A stretch of DNA of 64,000 nt, taken from Apostichopus japonicus. Its lineage: Eukaryota > Echinodermata > Holothuroidea > Aspidochirotida > Stichopodidae. The notes beneath the pieces were generated by a model, which was given only the letters and a program-made list of their open reading frames with translations, searched no databases and was not told the origin of the DNA. The translations under genes were made by a program, and so were the position numbers. Shown piece after piece: positions 50,366 through 58,800 of the stretch; the stretch's first letter is position 1; each line of letters starts with the position of its first letter. The stretch lies in assembly GCF_037975245.1 (NCBI RefSeq), contig NC_092576.1:28438611-28502610 (forward strand). The letters are read 5' to 3'.

Positions 50366-52813
50366 TATATAATTACCCTTTTCCTAAGTTTTTGTGGGGG
50401 TAGGGTGGCCGTGGGGGGCTTGCTGCTGCTGAATTGTTATCACATTACTTAATGACTGCAGTAAACATCTTTTAACATAAAAGGCCGAATCTGATGAGTG
50501 GAAATGCAAGTGATATTCCAGTGTCAGCCAATCCTTCTATACATGGTTTATCATTATATTATTAGGTTTTTCATTTCTAATCAATGAGATGTAATCATGG
50601 ATTCAAGTATCTCTCTAATGTGGATAAACAATGTACAGACAATATTATTTCAGCTCGAGTTTTAAAAACAACTTAATATGTTGTAAATTTGCCTTTCGTT
50701 GCCTTAAGATTTCTTAGTAACAACGAAATAAAAGAATTAGAAGACGACGCTTTTGCAAATATGCCTATTGAGAACATGTAAGTATGTAACATCAATAATT
50801 ATAGGGATTCCGATGAAGAGAAGAAAACAGGACTTTGAAATTGTTATATATAGTTGTTATCAGGTAACAGAGAAATGGACAACATACACGTTTGTTCAAA
50901 CATTTAATCACGGCATTTAAAACAACCTTAGTACCTAATTTTCGTTATCGTTTAAGTTAGAGCATGCTTATATTTATATTAAATTCGTATGTTATGAATA
51001 TCACTAAAGTGACCATCTAGTTGACACAGACCTTGGTAAGGTCGCCTCAGCAACAACAAAAACTACAAGATATCGGTATGGCTTCGAACAAATTTCATAT
51101 TTTCCATCAACATTTGAAATGCCATGGTCTCTCCAATCTAATGTAGAAAAATTTGGTAATTAACTTCAACTTCATTTTATCCCAAAAGAGCGGTTGCATG
51201 CTCACATTAGAAATATGACTACATATGAATAAAAATATTTAAAAAAAACACGTGAAAATACAAATCGACAAAGCGAACAAGATTAGTTAAGGGACAAAGA
51301 AGTTAAAAGTAGAGCAGTTAAATGGTAAAAGACAAGAAATCTAACAACGATTACATATATCGTCATATATTTTCATACAACGAGGAATAAACGACGACTT
51401 GTCAGTCTGTGACAGCATAACATATTTGACATTTGTATACCTTTATCGTTCTTATGAGTAGTGAGTTTTGTTATATACCATCTACAGATATTGATAAGAA
51501 ATTAAATCCAATAAACAGTGTACGATCAGGCAATAATTTACAACATTTTCGTTTTGCTTCTACTTTTCCTTTTATTCAATAGTTACCTCTTTAGCAACAA
51601 GCTAACTGAGCTCAAGAACACTTCATTTCAGAAAAGCGAAAAAATGTTATATCTGTGAGTAGTAAAACCACATCCCCTTTTCTTCTTTGTTATGTTTTGA
51701 TATCAATGCACATTTGTAATACTTCTCTTTTAAACATTCATCATATCGTAAAGCATTGCTCTGTTCAATACGGGACAAGAAAAGATAGTTAAAAAACAAA
51801 ACATACATGTAATCCATTTTCTAGGCTGTTTGTTATTTCTTTCTACGTTCGCCATTGTTACAGTACTTTACAGTAGTTTAGTACTTTAACACTATGGTAC
51901 TGAAGTACTATAGTACTGAAGTACTATATTACTATAATATACCCTAGGGTACTATAGTACTCTCTATCGTACTTTAGTAATCTACCGTGTTTGCTTTGTG
52001 AACAGTTGGCACACAATTGGACAGTTGAATTCTTTCTTCTTGTAACCTCTTCCTTATTACTTGTACACATCCTGGTCCAAGGCACATTTACAAGAATGAC
52101 GTTGAGCACATATCAGAGAGATCATTGGAGAAAATGCCACATAGGGCGAAAATGTAAGTGCCAGCATTATATATTTTGTTTCCCTGCGTTGTCATTCTTA
52201 CATTTTATATCATATGGAAACAATATGCAATGGGTATAGCTTTTAAAATTATACTGGTATGATTTTACTGTTAATAACAAGAAGCCATTACATGGGTAAT
52301 ACATGTTTCTTTTAGTGTGTGTTTATGTATTTTGTCAACCGAGCCTCAATCAAACAAATATCGAAAAATGACCAAAAAATTCCACTTCACGACCGGTTTC
52401 GTCCTTTTCTGGTGTTATTCTTTACTAATGTAATATATATCTGTCATACCACTTGCTACACATTCAATTCTTTTTTACGGCTTGGCTTGCCCATAAAGAG
52501 TGGTTATTATGTGTAAAATTGTGTAAAGATTGTCAGATTCAAAGCACCAGGGTTGCACTCTGTACAATCTTAATACTTGGGTAATACGCCCTTAATTACT
52601 GTTATGCAAAGCCAATTTACACGCTTTAACACACCAGTAGAATCACTGTGGTCGAGTGGTACGGGCTTAGGTTAGTGACACGAAGATCCGGGATTCGATT
52701 CCTACCTTCGCCCGATGAGACCCAAAAGGACGAAACCGGTCGTGAAGTGGAATTTTTCTGGTGTGTTATTCTTTATTGATTTACTATATATCTGTCGTAC
52801 CACTTTCAATTCT

Positions 52814-52845
<32 letters not shown>

Positions 52846-52962
52846 AAAAATAACAGCACCACGCTACAGACAGACAACCTGATCATTAGCTATCTGACGA
52901 TTGCGAAGAAGCATGAAACTCGAGTAATAGCGCAAACTTTGTACGAGTGTACATTATTTATA

Positions 52963-53011
<49 letters not shown>

Positions 53012-55751
53012 CATCATAACCAGAACATTGTTTTACTAACTTAATTAAATTCAATGAATGACCTACTTTTACTTCATTATCATTACTCACATGATCCTGA
53101 ATGTAATCTTACAAAGATTATGCAGTTTATCAAACCTTAGAATTAGTAACGATGTTTTCCTCTCAATATCTTTCGAAATAGTTTACTTAGCTGTGACAAA
53201 CTTAAGCATTTACCTTGGGCAAACAGAAGTATAGAGAGGTAACTATCTTAGCTTCTTTGGAAGTATTTTTCATACAATTTACTGTTACAATGTGATAAAT
53301 GCGATCGTTTACGATATAGACTCTCTATCGTTGATATTATTTATTCTCTATGCTCGAGGAGACTTCTGCTGCAAGTCCGTGTTTGCATCAATCCCTGTAA
53401 CGAGTCGTCATCATGCTGTTAAAATTACTGTCATTTCATTTGTTTCATTTCAGTCATGCGTTTTTTACAAAAGATGATTACATAGACATATTTATGTTAA
53501 TCATTAGAAGTAGTACTTTATACAAGAAACTGTTCTTGGGAGCTTTATGGCTTATCGAAGAGGAACAAAAAGACGAAAAAAAAGAGAACAAAGACCATGT
53601 ATTTAAACAGAGAGGCAGATGCATAGAAAGAAAACTACATATCTGAAAATGACTTCCATATAATTATTTCACGGCTATACGCAATCTTGATAACGAAAGG
53701 ATGGCAAGGATAACAATGTATAATCGAGCCTAGTATAATTATTTTTCTAAAAACAAATTAAATAACTGCTTTATTGGTTCCAATTAGAACACGCTATAGC
53801 TAGAAAAGTTTTGTGATTACGTAATCGACCTGACACGGTCGTAAATCCACCTCAGACTTAAGATTAGCCTGCATAGCTTTATAACACCTTTAAGTTCTGA
53901 TATTTAAAAACTGTGTGGACATTTATCCATTTCTACAGTGTAATTAATCACACAGCGTTCACACATATACCTCACACAAGAACAACAAATATGTGGCAGG
54001 CTTTTCCTACTAATTAGTAAAAAGAGGTCATTTTACGACCAAGGCAGATCGAAAACGTAATCTCAGGAGAATTCTTGTTTTCCATACTAGCATATTATTG
54101 TAATCAGCACTGTATACCTTCCAGTGGTGCACCCCTGGCCAGAATAAAATTAGGGGATCCCCTTCCCCATCACCACACCTTACACAGACACACCCACCAC
54201 TCCACTCACTAACAGACCGCAGAATATCACATAAATTGAATTGTAAAGTTTAAATATATTATATATACAACATTCTGCCACATTGTTTTAAATGTTGTTC
54301 CCCCTCCGGGCGATTTTACAATCGTTCCCCAATACAATAAGGGTGGTTGGGCCCTTCGTCATATACCTGTTTTTGTGTCATTATTAGTTAATGTTTAAAG
54401 TTTCTGCTTCTTTGACATCTGAGTTTCTGGTTTTCTTTCTTTCTTTTCAAATATAATTCTCAAGTGAATGCGTCACAAGCAGCTACGTGCCGGTACTTAA
54501 GTTTAAGAGACTCAGAGATATATTTTATGTAGTTCTTAGGCAGCAAGGTTTTGGTTGCAAATTTAATTCTTGGAGAGTTGTGTGTCATCCATGCGCACCC
54601 GGTACCTATGGCAACGAGAGCGGTCAGTGTAGTCCATGTCCTGCAGGTGAGTGGAATATGAAACCCACCTAATTCTTTAAAAAAAAATATATCCACTTGC
54701 GTCTTCAGTGACAGGTTAACACCGTCTAGATCCTAGTTTTGGTCAAGACCCTGGTATTTTGTTTTAACTTTGCCTGTTCCAAATTCTATCAGTGCGCCCT
54801 CACTACCTCTTTCGAACATCTGTCAAAAACCAGTTCGTTAAGGCTAAATCCACTGACCTCTACCACCAGCTTTGGTGAAGGGCGTCCTCTCAGTTTTAAA
54901 ACTCGACGATGCACACACACATTGTTTTACCTTGTGGGTTACATGACCTTATGAGGCCAGCTCTAGGTACTTGCTTCATTTGTCTAATGGATAAATCTAG
55001 TACTGGTATGAGCGTCGTGGTTGCACATGGCATATGTAATCAGATGTGTATACAAATAGGCGGTTCAATGAACCAAGGCTCCGACGATTGGAGTGGGGTT
55101 TGGTGGTGGGTGGGGGTTTGGAAGACGCCCAGAGGTGCGTCTGAAAGTCTGTGCCAACGGTTTACAATTACCAGTCAGGCAAGATTGCGAGAAAGAACTT
55201 GATGGTTCTTCACATTTATGCCCAAGTTTGTGTTGTGCTGTATACATGAAGTAAATGGGGAACGGTCTATTTTCTAACTCTTGAACAGGCCCACTGAAAG
55301 TCTACCTATAACTTGGCCTACACTTTGACATCGCCCAAATGGTGTCAAGGAATTCCCATTTGTGGGTATATTCATACAACTGATGCTCTGCCTTCTATGA
55401 TCTTGTCCAGCAACCACCAAACTATTTCTAAATGAAACAAAATGTTGGCAAATTGCGTATCAACTAATGAGCCTGTGAAAGAGAATGTAAAATCAAGAGG
55501 GCCTGACGTTTTGATCCTAGCAGAAGGGCCCACTTAATTTTACACAAACCATTTCTAAAGTAGAATTACAAGTAATAACCTTCTTTTAAAAGACAACTAC
55601 AGCCTGACAGACAGATATATAAATTAATTTTTTTCTTCACTGAGGTGCTCAAACGAAATGATATGTCCATTTTGACGCATCAAAATGGATAAAGTAGGCC
55701 CATTTGGACACCAGCTGTTTAAAAGCTGGAGGTTGATGTCCTAGGTAAAAA

Positions 55752-55810
<59 letters not shown>

Positions 55811-58800
55811 GTGGAGGTGGGTGGAGAGAGAGGTGGAGCGAGAGGTGGAGAGAGAGAAGATTAGATGAAGGAAAGCCAGGCACAACGAAATTCACACTGC
55901 ACTTAGATATTCATGCCATGAGGTCTTAATAACTAAGCTGCATACGCTATGAGTGAAAAATATAAGGCTGAGAGTTAATAGGGAGGAAAAAACAGTTTCA
56001 CTGGTTGAATCTGCATCCCACAGGTTGCGGAAGGGATGCCGCTGTTTTAGTTACACATGCCGAACTAGTATTTGGAAAAAGAATACTGCTAGCAAATGAG
56101 TTCGTCGATTTGTAGGATTCCATAGTATATTGGGCATTCTGCAAAACTGCAAGAAAATGTCCACCATACAAAGGAAATTACTTACATGCAATAAATATTA
56201 ATCTTTTATACATTTCGTATGAACACAGTAAATTTTATTATGTCATTATGATGGACGTTGTTAACTTACAAGGCAACATAATGATCATCCTTCATATTTT
56301 AGGTCTTCATGTTTTTTTTTATGTTTTTTTTTAATCATAACCATGTTATGCAGGCGGTTTCTATCAAGATGATTTAGGCAGTTTGTCGTGCAACCACTGT
56401 TACAAAGGAAGCTTCGTCAAATACGGCAACGGCTCATCAGTCCTACAATGTAAAGTGTGCCCGGAAGGAACCGACCAGAGTAAGTTCGCCGGATACCGAG
56501 CCTGTCCCTGTAAAGCGAATTACACCCGACTACATCGATTCGAGAAATGTTCAGTGTGTTTGGATGAGGGTCTTGACTGTTCTCAAGACTATAAGGCTCT
56601 CTTACCTGGTTTCTACTGGAACTGGACATTTCCGAACGCAAGTCTACTGGAATACTCCCAGTTTGTTTTCAACCTTCAGACCAAAAATTCGCAGTATGAT
56701 CATTCTACTCTTTCATACACGCAACTGATACCGAGGGCATTTGCTTGCTCGAGGCCTGAAAGTTGTGTCAATAACAACAGTCATGATTTCGATGGAATAG
56801 CTGGTTCCTGCACGGAGGGTTACACAGGGTGGATCTGTAGTAAATGCGATAAAGGGTTTTACTCAGTGCTAGGGTTTTGTCTCCCCTGTCCATATCAGTT
56901 AATGGTCATTCTAGAATTCGTCGCAGTTCTGTGCGTCCTTATCCTCTTCATGTTGTTCATCATATTTAAGAACAAGAAGCAAAGGAGTGCGGACAGGACT
57001 GTAGCCGATATCGTGTCATCTAGAGTCAAAATTCTTCTGGGGTTTTATCAGGTTGTTGGTGAACTTTTCGAAGCATTTCACGGTGTCAGCTGGGCTGGTG
57101 TTTTACAATACGTAGGAGAATTCATCTCCATACTGAAATTTGACATTTTGAGATTAATTCTGAAACCGAATTGTTTACATGAAAAGTTATCTTTTGATCC
57201 GAAGATGGAGCTAAAGATCGCTCTTTCGTTTCCCGTTGTCGTAATTTTAGTAGCGATTGTCGGCCACTTTATTTGCAGACTGTATTTAAGATACAGGAAG
57301 CGTTACAATCAGAATGACCTGAAAAATCGACTTGAGCAAGTCAAGTCTACATTATGCACATACGTCTTCCTACTTTTGTTTGTGACGTATCCACCGACTT
57401 GTGACATCATCTTTAGCTTGTACCCTGGTGCTTGCGATACATTCGAACTGTACAAGGAAAGCAACTTGTCGATCACCTTGCTTCGTGCCGACTACGACCT
57501 TCTATGCAGTGATCTGTTCTACTACCAGGTGGCTGCTTTCGTTGCCACGGTAACATATGTCCTGTCATTCCCGCTATTCCTCCTACTAATCCTACGGAAA
57601 TACAACAAATCGGAACTTGGCGGAGCACACACCTACCAACAAGGTCCGATTCCACCGAATAGAGATGATTGTTCAGTGAACGAGACTACTAATCTGTTGG
57701 GAAATAGCACTGAAGATAACGAAAATCGTAACTTACCGATCTGGCTGAACTTTCTCTGTGAGAATTTTAGACCTCAGTATTGGTTCTGGGAGATATTGGA
57801 GCTGGCTAGAAAGGTAGCGCAGACGATGTTAATTACATTACTAGGGTGGGACGATCCACTTACCAAGTTAACAGCCATCGGAACCGCTGTTTTGTTTCTA
57901 ACCTTGCATGTGAAATTTTCACCTATGAAGTGTCCTTTCGAGCAACGGTTACAGGTGAGTGTGTTTTAATTAGTACATACATCGTCACTGTTCGATTATA
58001 TCCATTGTGTCATTGGGGAAACAGGTCGGTTCACAAATTATAGATGTAACAGGGACTATCATTAACATATTAGGTCCCCATAAAGCCTCTCCATGCGCCC
58101 ACATCCTAAAAACACACACACTGTCTGGACCCCTAGACTTTAACTATATATTTTTTCTAACTTGTAAAATCAATAATTCCGAATTATAAGCAAAACTAGG
58201 GCAACATGTCTTTTTTTTTCTTTTGCATTGTTTGTGGAAAATCTGATATTATTACCTTTGACATAGGGACAAAGGAAATAACACCGTGTAGGCTATACTG
58301 CTACTGACAAACCGTCTTCTGTGAAACAACATTTGGATCAAGGACCATATAATAACCCACCCCCACCCCACCCTACCCGACACACACATATACATACTGC
58401 CCCTGTAGTTGTATAAAGATAATATCATCGACGGAGGAGTATGGGTCCAAAGAGAAAGAAGCGAAATGTTGAAATTCACTTAAACACATGCCATTACAAG
58501 CCCATGTTAATGACGTTCATATAGTACGATACACGCAATTATCAATGATCTATAATAAAAACAACTTAGTTTCTTGCAAAATAATTAATATTATATATCT
58601 TCCTCGTATCGTTTCAGCTTTTCTCACTGGCCGTTATTTTCATAAACGTTCTAGTCGCTGCTGTCCCCATGTCCAATAGCTACGGAAACATTATATCGAT
58701 TGGTATTATTACCCTCGATGCTGGCATCATGGTAATAGTTTCAGGTAGGTCATATACGTATACAACGGTAGGTCTGCTCGATAGATACAACACAGCGATG

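Noticed and set aside
52640-52712. Possible tRNA gene (A and B boxes present)
   Set aside because: The acceptor and anticodon stems do not pair by eye, and the sequence continues into a SINE body with a (TA)n tail.
55649-55885. Minus-strand Ser/Leu-rich open frame
   Set aside because: It is the translation of the (TA)n(GA)n tract.
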